DNA from: an uncultured Cohaesibacter sp.
GTDB taxonomy: Bacteria; Pseudomonadota; Alphaproteobacteria; Rhizobiales; Cohaesibacteraceae
Reading direction: 5' to 3'
Length of the DNA: 64,000 bases
Assembly: GCF_963678225.1 (NCBI RefSeq)
Contig: NZ_OY782764.1
Coordinates: 1,865,001 to 1,929,000, forward strand
The translations under genes and the position numbers were made by a program. The notes under the pieces are model-generated. The model had not been told where the DNA came from. It saw nothing but the letters and a program-made list of their open reading frames with translations, and did not search any database. Below are positions 27,512-37,487 of the stretch, in pieces. Position 1 is the first letter of the stretch, and the number at the start of each line of letters is the position of its first letter.

Positions 27512-28258
27512 TCAGACATGCTGGCCGCCATTGATATGGATTTCCGCGCCGGAAACATAGGAGCTGGCCTCCGTGCAGAGATAATAAATTGTGTCTGCCA
27601 CTTCTGAAGGCTGGCCTAGCCGCCGCATGGGTATTGTCTCAACAATTTTTTCCGTACCCGGAGAAAGAATGGAGGTGTCTATTTCTCCCGGAGCGATGGC
27701 GTTGACGCGAATGCCGTACGGGCCGAAGTCGGCGGCCATTTCCCTGGTCAGAGAAGCAAGTGCCGCTTTCGAAGTGGCATAGGCAGCACCCGCATAAGGG
27801 TGCACCCGCATGCCTGCGATACTGGTCACATTGACGATGGACCCCTGAGCAGCCTTCAGTTCATCGACCAGGCCACGGGCCAGCATGATGGGAGCAAAGA
27901 AGTTGACGGCAAACACCTTGTGCCAGAGGTCCAGCGGTGTCTGCAACGTGTCAAGCCGTTGGCTTGCCTCATCCTTGGGGCTGATGGCGGCATTGTTGAC
28001 CAGCGCGTGCAGCTTGCAATCATGGGCCTTCAGTCGGTCCTTGATCACGCCAATGGCCTCGCCAATAGTCTCCGGATTGGCCAGATCCACCTGAATATGG
28101 TTCTCTTCGCCCATCGGCCAAGGGCACTTGTCTGAGAAGGCATGACGAGAGCAACTGAAAACCCGCCATCCTGCGTCGGAAAAGCGTTTGACCGTTGCGT
28201 GTCCGATGCCGCGGCTGGCGCCGGTGAGCAGCAGGGTTCTGTTTTCGGAAGGCTCCAT
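27512..28258 (-). CDS. Short-chain dehydrogenase/reductase
   Basis: 248 residues, a classical SDR. The cofactor motif TGASRGIGHA is at residues 13-22, the NNAA motif at about 89-92, and the catalytic Tyr/Lys in YATSK at about 161-165. The C-terminus INGGQHV is usual for the family. GAGGAAA lies six bases before the ATG. The enzyme reduces or oxidises a carbonyl or alcohol with NAD(P)H; the substrate is not predictable. The divergent neighbour is a Bfd-type ferredoxin. Confidence 0.88.
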   Translation of the reverse strand: MEPSENRTLLLTGASRGIGHATVKRFSDAGWRVFSCSRHAFSDKCPWPMGEENHIQVDLANPETIGEAIGVIKDRLKAHDCKLHALVNNAAISPKDEASQRLDTLQTPLDLWHKVFAVNFFAPIMLARGLVDELKAAQGSIVNVTSIAGMRVHPYAGAAYATSKAALASLTREMAADFGPYGIRVNAIAPGEIDTSILSPGTEKIVETIPMRRLGQPSEVADTIYYLCTEASSYVSGAEIHINGGQHV

Positions 28259-28393
28259 GATGTTTCCTCATTGATGAAAGTGCCTTCATTCTAGATATGG
28301 TTCCGCTGCCTATTTGCCAATGGCTACCATCGACCCTATATGGCACTGTATGCGACACGCACCTGCAATCCGCCAGCAATAAACGGGCCTTTG

Positions 28394-28666
28394 ATGTTCA
28401 TCTGCCACTGTAATAAAATTACTGATCATGAGATTCTCGAGATAGCGGACAGACTTGCCAAAGAGGATCCTGACGCCCCAATCCATTCCAACCAGATCTA
28501 TCAGGGGCGCGGCTGCAAGGCCAAATGCGGCTGTTGCCGTCCGATGATCGAAGCAATTCTGCTGCAGAATGGCCATGATGTTGCCATTGCCCGTACCGAT
28601 GAAATTGCCCGCGCCAAGCAACCCAGCTTTCATGGTGCGCCGAATGATTGCCCCGGCTTCTCCTGA
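28394..28666 (+). CDS. bfd: Bacterioferritin-associated ferredoxin-like [2Fe-2S] protein
   Basis: 90 residues from ATG 28394; the frame extends upstream to 28340 but the shorter start fits the family. The four ligands appear as CHC at residues 4-6 and CGCC at about 47-50, the C-x-C...C-x-x-C pattern of Bfd, with the GRGCKAKCG surroundings. Bfd binds bacterioferritin and passes electrons that reduce and release stored iron. The bacterioferritin gene follows on the same strand 233 bases later, which supports the assignment. Confidence 0.88.
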   Translation: MFICHCNKITDHEILEIADRLAKEDPDAPIHSNQIYQGRGCKAKCGCCRPMIEAILLQNGHDVAIARTDEIARAKQPSFHGAPNDCPGFS

Positions 28667-28899
28667 TATCTTGACCAAATTCTGTAGGGAGTTTTTGACC
28701 GGATCGACAGAGCGTGGTTTACTTTCTTCTTGGTGACTCGGGCCAGGCTTCTTTACGCTTCGGATTGCGCGGGTTTAAGGCTGCACATGCGGCTGATCGC
28801 GCAGGCGTAAGACAAGCAGAGACATCGACCAGGCACAAGACCGGCCATTTTCGCATAATTCGACCTTGAAACCTGACAATTACATTCAAAGGGACCATC

Positions 28900-29388
28900 A
28901 TGAAGGGCAACGAGACAGTAATTGAATATCTAAACAAGGGCTTGCGCAGCGAATTGACGGCAGTCAGCCAATATTGGCTGCATTACCGTCTGCTGGAAGA
29001 CTGGGGCTTTTCGAAGATGGCGGCCAAATGGCGCGAGGAATCCATCGAGGAAATGCAGCATGCGGATAAATTCATCGAACGCATCCTGTTTCTGGAAGGG
29101 CACCCGAACCTGCAGATGCTTGACCCCCTGATGATCGGCCAGTCCATCAAGGAAATTCTTGAAAGCGACCTGAAGGGCGAAGTCTCTGCACGGACCCTCT
29201 ATAAAGAAGGGCGCGACGCCTGCAACGATGCCGGCGACTATATCAGCATGAAGCTGTTTGAAGAGCTGATGGCAGATGAAGAGGGCCATATCGACTTCCT
29301 CGAAACCCAGCTCAATCTGCTCGAAACGCTCGGCAAGGAAAAATACGCCCAATTGCAGGCAGAAAATGCTGGCGCAGCTGAGGACTAA
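28900..29388 (+). CDS. bfr: Bacterioferritin
   Basis: 162 residues. All ferroxidase ligands are present at their standard positions: Glu18, Glu51, His54, Glu94, Glu127 and His130, and the haem-binding methionine is Met52. AAGGGA lies six bases before the ATG. The protein assembles into 24-subunit cages that oxidise and store iron in the cytoplasm. The adjacent bfd gene supplies the release partner. Confidence 0.97.
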   Translation: MKGNETVIEYLNKGLRSELTAVSQYWLHYRLLEDWGFSKMAAKWREESIEEMQHADKFIERILFLEGHPNLQMLDPLMIGQSIKEILESDLKGEVSARTLYKEGRDACNDAGDYISMKLFEELMADEEGHIDFLETQLNLLETLGKEKYAQLQAENAGAAED

Positions 29389-29429
29389 GCGCCTAGCGTG
29401 CCCCCTTATCGATTGATCAAATGTCATCG

Positions 29430-29463
29430 AGCCTCGTTGCCTGTCTGGCCGCGGGGCTTTTCA
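29430..29463 (+). terminator. Terminator of bfr
   Basis: AGCCTCG (29430-29436) pairs with CGGGGCT (29452-29458, one wobble) and is followed by TTTTCATTT. Confidence 0.65.
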
Positions 29464-29607
29464 TTTGGCGTTGATACCAAAGGGCGAGATCAACCATGTT
29501 TCAACCACTTGTGAATTGACCGTGTAGTGTGGAAGCTGAAACAAACAGCAAAGCAAAAACACAAGCCACCGCAAGCTCAATGCGGATCAAGAACAGGAGA
29601 GATTGCC

Positions 29608-30897
29608 ATGATCGCACGGCCTTTGACTGCGGGCTATTCCAAGGCGCGTATCACTGCCCTTCCTCCCCGCCAAACGCGATTGACTGTCTTGAAAAAGGCT
29701 GTGCTGGCAGCTGCCTTTGCGGCCTTACCATCCATGGTGCAGGCCGGAGCCGTCGATGTAAAAGACTGGCCTGCCGTGCTGGAAAAAGCCAAGGGGCAAA
29801 CGGTCTATTTCCACGCATGGGGTGGGGCTGATCGCATCAATGCCTATATCGATTGGGCGGGAGCGAAGGTGAAAGAGCGCTATGGCGTCACCGTCAAGCA
29901 TGTCAAGGTGGGGGACACGGCCAATGTGGTTTCCCAGATCATCGCAGAAAAAACAGCTGGCAAGGAAGATGGTGGCTCGGTTGATCTGGTCTGGATCAAT
30001 GGCGAGAATTTCGCATCCCTGAAGGAAAAGGGATTGCTTCTGCCCATGAGCTGGGCGCCGGATCTGCCCAATTATCAATTTGCCGATGTCAAAGGCAAGC
30101 CAACCCTTACGACAGATTTCACCGTGCCAACCGATGGGCTGGAAAGCCCATGGGGCATGGCGCAGCTGTCTTTCTATTATGATAGCGCCATTACTAAAGA
30201 GGTGCCGAAGTCTGCCACAGCATTGCTCGATTGGGCCAAGGCGCATCCGGGGCGTTTCGCCTATCCGAAGCCACCGGATTTTCTTGGTTCCACCTTCCTC
30301 AAGCAATTGGCTCTTGAGCTGGCGGATGATCCGTCCGTGCTCTCCCGTCCGGTGACAGAGGAAAGTTACGAGGCCGTGTCCGATAAACTCTTCGCCTATC
30401 TTGATGCGTTGCATCCCTATCTCTGGCGCGAAGCAAAGGCCTTTCCGGACAATGTGTCGAGCCTGAAGAATCTGCTGGCTGATGGTGAAATCGAAATCGC
30501 CTTCACCTTTAATCCCGGTGATGCCTCTGCGGCCATTGCCAATGATGAATTGCCCGACACGGTGCGCTCCTTCACCTTTGAAGGGGGAACCATCGGCAAC
30601 AGTCATTTTGTAGCCATCCCCTTTAACGCCAATGCAAAGGAAGGGGCGATGGTGCTCGCCGACTTCCTGCTTTCCCCTGAGGCGCAGGCTCGCAAGCAGG
30701 ATCCCGCCATCTGGGGCGACCCAACGGTTCTGGATATCACCAGCTTGACTGAGAAAGACAAGGCTCGCTTTGATGCGCTGGAGCTTGGCGTGGCGACACT
30801 GAAGCCGGAAGACTTCGGCCCCGCTCTGCCAGAGCCCCATGCCTCATGGATGGAGCGGCTGGAGAAAGACTGGACCAGCCATTACGGCGTGCAGTGA
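29608..30897 (+). CDS. YnjB-like ABC transporter substrate-binding protein
   Basis: 429 residues from ATG 29608, preceded by AGGAGAG; the frame is open upstream to 29527. The signal peptide ends near MVQAGA (about residue 48). The mature protein resembles the extracellular solute-binding family 1 member YnjB, with FHAWGGADRINAYIDW near its start and DLVWINGENF about 130. The permease and ATPase genes follow in the order of the E. coli ynjBCD operon. The substrate of Ynj transporters is unknown; thiamine-like compounds have been suggested by distant similarity. Confidence 0.85.
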   Translation: MIARPLTAGYSKARITALPPRQTRLTVLKKAVLAAAFAALPSMVQAGAVDVKDWPAVLEKAKGQTVYFHAWGGADRINAYIDWAGAKVKERYGVTVKHVKVGDTANVVSQIIAEKTAGKEDGGSVDLVWINGENFASLKEKGLLLPMSWAPDLPNYQFADVKGKPTLTTDFTVPTDGLESPWGMAQLSFYYDSAITKEVPKSATALLDWAKAHPGRFAYPKPPDFLGSTFLKQLALELADDPSVLSRPVTEESYEAVSDKLFAYLDALHPYLWREAKAFPDNVSSLKNLLADGEIEIAFTFNPGDASAAIANDELPDTVRSFTFEGGTIGNSHFVAIPFNANAKEGAMVLADFLLSPEAQARKQDPAIWGDPTVLDITSLTEKDKARFDALELGVATLKPEDFGPALPEPHASWMERLEKDWTSHYGVQ

Positions 30898-30966
30898 TTG
30901 CACCAAGAGCGACAAACAGGAAGGGGCAGTCCTGAGGCTGGCCCCTGATCGGAACGAGACCCCACC

Positions 30967-32664
30967 ATGCGCTTTCGGCCCCTTCATAGTACCCCGATGC
31001 TGACCAGCCTGCTGATGCTTGGGCCGGTTCTGGCCGGATTGCTGGGCGCACTGTTGCCCGCCTTTGGCTGGTTGCCGGTGCTGGGGGGCGATAGCCTGAC
31101 TTTGGAGCCCGTGCGGGCGCTTCTTGCGACACCGGGCCTTGCTCGCTCCATCGCACTTAGCTTGGCAAGCGGACTATTGGCGACCCTGTTGGCCATGCTG
31201 ATGGTGATCGGCCTGCTCAGTGCATGGTCCGGCACACGGCTGTTTCGCTGGATGGTGCGGCTGATCTCGCCGCTGCTCTCCATTCCTCATGCAGCGACAG
31301 CGCTCGGATTTGCCTTTTTGCTGGCGCCCTCGGGCTGGATTGTGCGGATGATCTCTCCAGAGCTGACCGGCTGGAGCCGGCCGCCGGACTGGTTTTTCCC
31401 TCATGATCCTTATGGTCTTGCCATGATTGCGGGACTGACGATCAAGGAATTGCCGTTTTTGCTACTTGTCAGTCTTGCTGCTCTGCCACAGATTGAGCCG
31501 CGCCGGACGCAAAATCTTGTACGCAGTCTTGGCTATGGGCCTATGGTCGGCTGGTTGCATGCTGTCTGGCCGCGTCTCTATCGACAGATCCGCCTGCCGA
31601 TCTTTGCCGTCATCGCTTATGCTTCGTCCGTCGTGGATGTCGCCCTCATTCTGGGGCCAACCAACCCGCCACCGCTGGCGGTGCAGCTGGTGCGCTGGAT
31701 GAGTGACCCGGACCTCTCCATGCGTTTTCTGGCGTCCGCTGGTGCCATCCTGCAATTGCTTGTTACGCTGGCCGCGCTTGGAATCTGGTGGGGCGGAGAA
31801 AGGATGGCCAGCCGGCTGCTTGGCTGCCTTGTTCAATCCGGCTTGCGCTTTCAGCGAGACGAATGGGCCCGACGCCTTGCTGCATCGCTTAGTATCGCTG
31901 CCGTGTTGTTGATGCTGCTAAGCCTTGGGGGACTTGTGCTTTGGTCTTTTGCGGGTTTCTGGCGATTTCCCGATGCGGTTCCCGTCAGCCTTTCCCTTAA
32001 TACATGGATGCGGCAGGGGCCGATGCTTATGGAGCCGCTTTATAACGCCGTGCTCATTGGTGGGCTGGCGACCGTTGTCGGCACTGTCATGACCCTTGCC
32101 GCGCTGGAAGCCCAAAGCCGCATGGGTAAACGATCTGGGCGCAGCGCCATGGTGATCCTCTATCTGCCACTGATCGTGCCACAGGTCGCCTTTCTGTTCG
32201 GATTGCAGTTGATCCTGCTGACCGTCAATGCCAGCTATGCACTCTGGGCGCTGGTGTTCGGCCACCTGATCTTCACCTTGCCCTATATCTTTTTGTCGCT
32301 GAGCGACCAGTGGCATGCCCTTGATCCGCGCTATATGCAGATGGCAACGGCCCTTGGCCGCAGCGCGTGGGCCATTTTCTGGCGGGTGCGCCTGCCTATG
32401 TTGCTTCGCCCGATTCTGACGGCGGCGGCTGTGGGCTTTGCTGTTTCTATCGGGCAGTATCTGCCAACGCTGCTGATCGGTGGCGGACGCTGGGAAACCA
32501 TCACCACGGAAGCGGTGGCCTTGAGCGCGGGAGGCAACCGGCGTCTGATCGGCGTTTATGCCCTCATGCAGATGCTGCTTCCTTTTGTGGGATTTTTCAT
32601 TGCCACACTGATCCCGACCCTGTTCTATAAAAACCGGCGTGGTATGACACCGGCCGACCGCTGA
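30967..32664 (+). CDS. YnjC-like ABC transporter permease, fused double unit
   Basis: 565 residues with about twelve membrane segments in two homologous halves, so one chain supplies both permease units. The coupling loops are recognisable at about 190-200 in the first half (RSLGYGPMVGWLHAVWPRL) and about 460-475 in the second (ALGRSAWAIFWRVRLPML). It lies 69 bases behind the binding protein and 58 before the ATPase gene, making a complete importer. Confidence 0.87.
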   Translation: MRFRPLHSTPMLTSLLMLGPVLAGLLGALLPAFGWLPVLGGDSLTLEPVRALLATPGLARSIALSLASGLLATLLAMLMVIGLLSAWSGTRLFRWMVRLISPLLSIPHAATALGFAFLLAPSGWIVRMISPELTGWSRPPDWFFPHDPYGLAMIAGLTIKELPFLLLVSLAALPQIEPRRTQNLVRSLGYGPMVGWLHAVWPRLYRQIRLPIFAVIAYASSVVDVALILGPTNPPPLAVQLVRWMSDPDLSMRFLASAGAILQLLVTLAALGIWWGGERMASRLLGCLVQSGLRFQRDEWARRLAASLSIAAVLLMLLSLGGLVLWSFAGFWRFPDAVPVSLSLNTWMRQGPMLMEPLYNAVLIGGLATVVGTVMTLAALEAQSRMGKRSGRSAMVILYLPLIVPQVAFLFGLQLILLTVNASYALWALVFGHLIFTLPYIFLSLSDQWHALDPRYMQMATALGRSAWAIFWRVRLPMLLRPILTAAAVGFAVSIGQYLPTLLIGGGRWETITTEAVALSAGGNRRLIGVYALMQMLLPFVGFFIATLIPTLFYKNRRGMTPADR

Positions 32665-32722
32665 TCTGCTGCTTTTCTAACAAAGCAGCGCAGCAGCAAG
32701 AGAAGATTTCAAAGAGACCTGT

Positions 32723-33403
32723 ATGACGAACACACAGACCAACAGAATGCCACAAGAGCCGATGATGCTCGAAGAGGTGAAAATTCGTCTTTCGGGCGAC
32801 TGCCTGATCCATCTTTCTCTCTCTGTTGCTGCTGGCGAAGTGGTGACCATCATGGGGCCGTCCGGCTCTGGTAAATCCACGCTGCTGGCCTATATAGGCG
32901 GATTTCTGCCTCCCGCCTTTGAGGGGGCAGGGCGGGTGTGGCTTGATGGTCAGGATGTCTCTTCCTTGCCCGCCGAGCGGCGCCATATCGGAATTCTGTT
33001 CCAAGATCCCTTGCTCTTCCCCCATCTCTCCGTTGGAGGCAATCTGGCCTTCGGGCTGACCCGTGACGTCAAAGGGCGGGCTGCAAGAAAGGCGCGTGTT
33101 TGCGAGGCGCTGGAGGCCATCAATATGGCGGGCTTTGAAGGGCGCGATCCTGAGACCCTCTCAGGCGGTCAGAAGGCACGGGTCGCCTTGGCGCGCACCC
33201 TGCTTTCCCAACCGCGCGCCCTGTTGCTGGATGAACCTTTCTCCAAGCTCGATGCAGATTTGCGCGTCCGTATGCGACATCATGTGTTCGAACGGGCGCG
33301 ATCGGAAGGCCTGCCTACTCTGTTGGTGACCCATGACGAGGCAGACGCCAGAGCCGCGCAAGGACGCATCATTCGCCTTGCACCAAACGGCATGGTTGGA
33401 TGA
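32723..33403 (+). CDS. YnjD-like ABC transporter ATPase
   Basis: 226 residues. Motifs: Walker A GPSGSGKSTL (about 50-59), Q-loop FQDPLLFPHL (about 94), signature LSGGQKARVALART (about 146), Walker B ALLLDEPFSKLDADL (about 168), switch VTHDEADARA (about 198). It powers the YnjBC importer at the inner membrane. Confidence 0.9.
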   Translation: MTNTQTNRMPQEPMMLEEVKIRLSGDCLIHLSLSVAAGEVVTIMGPSGSGKSTLLAYIGGFLPPAFEGAGRVWLDGQDVSSLPAERRHIGILFQDPLLFPHLSVGGNLAFGLTRDVKGRAARKARVCEALEAINMAGFEGRDPETLSGGQKARVALARTLLSQPRALLLDEPFSKLDADLRVRMRHHVFERARSEGLPTLLVTHDEADARAAQGRIIRLAPNGMVG

Positions 33404-33444
33404 ATTTGCTTGCCTTCTCTCCATGGAGCGGGTAGGGCCAACAT

Positions 33445-35943
33445 ATGACCGAGAAGCCTTCCATTTCATTGCCTGCCTTTCTGCCTGATCTGCCCATCCG
33501 GGAAGCATTGCCCGGCCTTCTGGCCGCGCTTGACGCGGGGACACGGGCCGTACTGATCGCGCCACCCGGCGCCGGTAAAACCACCTGCGTACCGCTGGCC
33601 TTGCTCGATCAGCCATGGCTTGCTGCCATGACGTCCGAGGGCAATGGCAAGATTATCATGCTCGAGCCGCGCCGTCTTGCCGCAAGGGCGGCGGCCCGTC
33701 GCATGGCTCAACTGCTTGGCGAGCCGGTTGGCAAGCGCGTCGGCTATCGGGTGCGCATGGAAAGTCGCATCTCCAAGGAAACTGTCATCGAAGTGGTGAC
33801 GGAAGGCGTCTTCGCCCGCATGATCGTGGATGACCCCAGCCTTGAGGGCGTTGCGGCGGTTCTGTTCGATGAATTCCACGAGCGTAGTCTTGATGCGGAT
33901 ATGGCACTGGCCTTCACGCTTGAAGGGCAGGCGGCTTTGCGCGAAGATTTGCGCCTCGTGGTCATGTCCGCCACACTGGATGGGGGGCGTGTGGCGTCCA
34001 TTCTCGAGGGAGCGCCGGTTATCGAGAGCATGGGGCGTGCTTATCCGGTCGAGACCCGCTATTTGCCGCGCAAACCGCACGACAGGCTGGAAAACGCCGT
34101 CTGCGATGCCGTGCTGCAAGCGTTGAACGAGGATGAAGGTTCGCTTCTGGTCTTCCTGCCCGGACAGGCCGAAATCCATCGCGTCGAGGATCGTTTGGCC
34201 GAGCAACTCAAGAGGGATAAAGACATCATCCTTGCCCCGCTCTATGGCGCCATGGAAGGCAAGGATCAGGATCGCGCCATTGCATCGCCGCCAAAAGGCA
34301 AACGCAAGATCGTGCTGGCCACCTCCATTGCGGAAACTTCGCTGACCATCGATGGCGTCCGCATCATCATTGATGCGGGCCTTGTGCGACGCCCTCGCTT
34401 TGAGCCCAACCTTGGTATTTCGCGGCTGGAGACGGTTCGCGTTTCCCGCGCCAGTGCCGATCAGCGACAGGGCCGGGCAGGACGTACCGAGCCTGGGGTC
34501 TGCTATCGTCTGTGGGACAAGGGGCAAACCGCCGCGCTACCAGCCTTCGAGCCGCCCGAAATTCTTGAGACAGATCTCTCCCGCCTTGTGTTGGATCTGG
34601 CACTTTGGGGCGAGAGTGACCCCACCAATCTCAGATGGCTGGATGAACCGCCCGCAGCAGGTTGGGCTGAAGCGGTCAAATTGCTGCAATCCTTCGGCGC
34701 ACTGGATGACGCAGCTGCGATCACGGACCATGGCAAGGCGCTGGCTGCCTTGCCCCTGCCGCCTCGGCTCGCCCATATGCTCGTCATGGCCCGCAAGGCA
34801 GGGGCTGAGGAACTGGCTGCAATGATGGCAGCACTCCTGAGCGAGGGGGGACGCCTGCGCCACAATGATATGCGCCGTCTCTTGCAGGATTTGATTGCCG
34901 GAAAATTGCCGCGGGCAAGGGATATCAAGGCGCTGGCCAAACGCTGGACAGGCAAGAGCCGCGAAAAAAGAGCGAACACTGAGGACGCTGGCCGCATTCT
35001 GGCGCTGGCCTATCCGGACCGGATCGCCATGCGACGTGGCGCCGAGGGGCGCTATCTGTTGGCTTCGGGCCGTGGAGGTGTGCTCCAGCCTGATGATCCG
35101 CTCAACGCGGAGACCTTTCTCGTTGTGGCCGACCTGCAAGGCGCCGCTGCCAACGCGCGCATAACGCTGGCCGCCCCCATTGCCCGCAAGGTCATCGAAG
35201 AGGAGTTCTCCGCTCTCATCCATCAGGAAGAGGCCATCAGCTTTGACCAGAATTCAGGAGCTGTGTCCGCCAAACTGCAAACGCGGCTGGGGCGCATCGT
35301 GCTGGCCGACCGGCGTTTGAAAGAGCCCTCAGCCGACGCGATCCAGAAAGCGCTGATAGACGCGATTCGCAAAGGGGGGCTGCGGCTCTTGCCCTTCACC
35401 AAGGAGCTTGAGCGCTGGCGCGGTCGTGTGCGTTTTGTTGCCGAGCGGGAAGATGGCTGGCCGGATCTTTCCGATCAGGGGTTGCTGGACGGGCTGGAAA
35501 ATTGGCTTGCCCCTTTCCTTGCCGGCAAAATGGCGCTCTCGGATATCTCTGCCGGTGACCTTTCTGCGGCTCTTAAAGCCATGGTTCCCTATGATCGGTT
35601 GGCCGCGCTGGAAACGGCACTGCCGACCCATTTTACCGTGCCCACCGGCTCGCGTATTCCCATTGATTATGCTGCAGAAAATAGCCCCGTTCTTGCCGTG
35701 CGCGTACAGGAGCTGTTTGGCCTTGATACGCATCCGGCGATTATGGGCGGAAAGCTACCGCTGCTGTTGCATCTGCTCTCACCTGCCCAGCGCCCCATTC
35801 AGGTGACGCGGGATCTGCCCGGCTTCTGGCGTGGGTCGTGGAAAGACGTAAAGACCGATATGCGCGGGCAATATCCAAAGCATGTCTGGCCGGATGATCC
35901 GATCCATACCGAAGCAACGCGCCGCGCCAAGCCGCGTAAATGA
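33445..35943 (+). CDS. hrpB: ATP-dependent helicase HrpB
   Basis: 832 residues, DEAH/RHA group. Walker A APPGAGKTT is at about 36-44, the DEFH box in FDEFHERSLDAD at about 141-152, SAT in MSATLDGG at about 174, motif V in TSIAETSLTIDGV and motif VI QRQGRAGRTEPG at about 340-351. The helicase-associated and HrpB C-terminal domains follow, ending PKHVWPDDP, the usual HrpB finish. It is a putative RNA helicase of unknown target. It starts 42 bases after the ynjD-like gene. Confidence 0.95.
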   Translation: MTEKPSISLPAFLPDLPIREALPGLLAALDAGTRAVLIAPPGAGKTTCVPLALLDQPWLAAMTSEGNGKIIMLEPRRLAARAAARRMAQLLGEPVGKRVGYRVRMESRISKETVIEVVTEGVFARMIVDDPSLEGVAAVLFDEFHERSLDADMALAFTLEGQAALREDLRLVVMSATLDGGRVASILEGAPVIESMGRAYPVETRYLPRKPHDRLENAVCDAVLQALNEDEGSLLVFLPGQAEIHRVEDRLAEQLKRDKDIILAPLYGAMEGKDQDRAIASPPKGKRKIVLATSIAETSLTIDGVRIIIDAGLVRRPRFEPNLGISRLETVRVSRASADQRQGRAGRTEPGVCYRLWDKGQTAALPAFEPPEILETDLSRLVLDLALWGESDPTNLRWLDEPPAAGWAEAVKLLQSFGALDDAAAITDHGKALAALPLPPRLAHMLVMARKAGAEELAAMMAALLSEGGRLRHNDMRRLLQDLIAGKLPRARDIKALAKRWTGKSREKRANTEDAGRILALAYPDRIAMRRGAEGRYLLASGRGGVLQPDDPLNAETFLVVADLQGAAANARITLAAPIARKVIEEEFSALIHQEEAISFDQNSGAVSAKLQTRLGRIVLADRRLKEPSADAIQKALIDAIRKGGLRLLPFTKELERWRGRVRFVAEREDGWPDLSDQGLLDGLENWLAPFLAGKMALSDISAGDLSAALKAMVPYDRLAALETALPTHFTVPTGSRIPIDYAAENSPVLAVRVQELFGLDTHPAIMGGKLPLLLHLLSPAQRPIQVTRDLPGFWRGSWKDVKTDMRGQYPKHVWPDDPIHTEATRRAKPRK

Positions 35944-36470
35944 TCCAGAGTGGCAGGAACGCCTGATAACCGCTCACAGGCTTCAGATTTGCGTGCAAAG
36001 GGTTAGTTATCAACAAATCATTTATGGCACGTTTGATAGCAAATCGGTTCTTGCTGTTCGTGAAATGAGAGCGGGGGAGAAAAAATCCCTCAAATTTGCT
36101 CGGATTCGCATCACGATTTTTCAAAATGGCTTGTGTTTTTACGGCCATTCCTCTCACGACAAGGGGCAGGGAAACGCTTTTTGCTTGCAGGGACTGACTA
36201 ATACAACAAAAGGCCTCATCCCGGTGGTGAAAAGCGAAGATTCTGGCTGCAAAGAGCATCAGACCATGCAAGACTGTCCGCAATGTGTTGCAAGAGGCCC
36301 TCAGTTTGCCGACAAGTTGTTATAATTGGAACCGGTCGTTATCCGACACTATCGGTCGCCATGCTGCTTAAGCGCAATCCCGGGGGCAGGGCAAAACATG
36401 ATAGAACAACAGATCGTTGAAGCGATCGATTGAGCAATCGATACAGCATACCAATTAAAAGGGGTTAAAC
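35944..36470. other. Intergenic region upstream of the nucleoside operon
   Basis: 527 bases. Overlapping frames of 147 (plus) and 180 (minus) codons run out of hrpB but show no family features. A TATAAT lies at 36321-36326 and an 18-base palindrome at 36425-36442. This is the probable promoter and operator region of the transporter and salvage genes. Confidence 0.5.
36425..36442. promoter_or_regulatory. 18-base palindrome before the BMP gene
   Basis: ATCGATTG-AG-CAATCGAT is a perfect inverted repeat (8-base arms, 2-base centre) 28 bases ahead of the start codon, after a weaker GATCG/CGATC pair at 36412-36427. It could be the operator of an unlinked nucleoside-responsive repressor, or a leader hairpin. 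Confidence 0.5.
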
Positions 36471-37469
36471 ATGTTGCGTCAATTTTTCGGTGCTGCTGCA
36501 CTGGCAACCATGATGGTTGTAGCACCTGCACTCGCTGCTGAAATCAAGCCTGCTGTGGTCTATGACCTGGGCGGTAAAAGCGACCAGTCCTTCAACCAGT
36601 CCGCCTATAATGGTGCGGAAGCCTACAAGAAGGATACCGGCACGGACTATCGTGACTTCGAGATCCAGAATGATGCCCAGCGCGAACAGGCTCTGCGTCG
36701 CTTTGCCCAGCGCGGATATGATCCGATCGTGGCTATCGGTTTTTCTCAGGCTGAAGCCCTGAAAAAAGTGGCTCCGGAATTCCCGGAAACAAAGTTTGCT
36801 ATCGTCGACATGGTCGTAGATCTGCCAAACGTACGCTCCATCGTCTTTAAGGAGCATGAAGGCTCCTTCCTCGTAGGTCTTCTGGCTGCCAAGGCCTCCC
36901 AGACCGGTAAAGTTGGCTTCGTTGGTGGTATGGACATTCCGCTTATCCGCGCTTTTGCATGCGGTTACAAGCAGGGTGCCAAGGCTGCCAATCCAGACAT
37001 TGAAATCTTTGAAAACATGATCGGCACCACCGGTGCTGCATGGAACGACCCTGTGAAGGGTGGCGAGCTGACCAAATCCCAGATCGACCGTGGCGCTGAC
37101 GTAATCTATCACGCTGCAGGCGGTTCTGGCGCTGGCGTTCTGCAGGCTGCTGCTGATGCGGGCAAATTGGGCATCGGCGTTGACTCCAACCAGAATGCCC
37201 TGCATCCGGGCAACGTTCTGACCTCCATGGTCAAGCGTGTTGACACGGCTGTCTACAATGCCTTCAAGGATCTGGCCTCTGACGACTGGTCTTCAGGCAT
37301 CTATGTTCTCGGTCTGGCCGAAGATGGCGTGGCCTGGGCTGATGATGAAAACAACAAGGACCTGATCACCGATGACATGCGCGCAGCTGTCGATCAGGCA
37401 TCCAAGGAAATCATTGATGGCAAGATCGTTGTCCACGATTACCGTGCCGACAACAGCTGCCCATTCTAA
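36471..37469 (+). CDS. BMP-family nucleoside-binding protein
   Basis: 332 residues. A Sec signal peptide ends in ALAAE (about residue 24); there is no lipobox cysteine, so it is a soluble periplasmic protein. The BMP/PnrA fold is recognised from VVYDLGGKSDQSFNQSAYNG at the N-terminus, GFVGGMDIPLIRAFACGY mid-chain and GVDSNQNALHPG later. Such proteins bind purine and pyrimidine nucleosides. AAGGGG lies seven bases before the ATG. A terminator-like hairpin follows, so this first gene is probably expressed above its transporter partners. Confidence 0.92.
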   Translation: MLRQFFGAAALATMMVVAPALAAEIKPAVVYDLGGKSDQSFNQSAYNGAEAYKKDTGTDYRDFEIQNDAQREQALRRFAQRGYDPIVAIGFSQAEALKKVAPEFPETKFAIVDMVVDLPNVRSIVFKEHEGSFLVGLLAAKASQTGKVGFVGGMDIPLIRAFACGYKQGAKAANPDIEIFENMIGTTGAAWNDPVKGGELTKSQIDRGADVIYHAAGGSGAGVLQAAADAGKLGIGVDSNQNALHPGNVLTSMVKRVDTAVYNAFKDLASDDWSSGIYVLGLAEDGVAWADDENNKDLITDDMRAAVDQASKEIIDGKIVVHDYRADNSCPF

Positions 37470-37487
37470 GTAGTTGACCCTGAAATG

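Noticed and set aside
29725..30840. 371-codon minus-strand frame
   Set aside because: Antisense to the YnjB-like gene, without recognisable domains or a ribosome site.
35882..36325. 147-codon plus-strand frame after hrpB
   Set aside because: It overlaps the end of hrpB in another frame and has no recognisable domain or ribosome site; the region reads as promoter DNA.
36001..36470. Purine riboswitch ahead of the nucleoside genes
   Set aside because: None of the conserved purine-aptamer core sequence is seen; the palindrome looks more like a protein operator.
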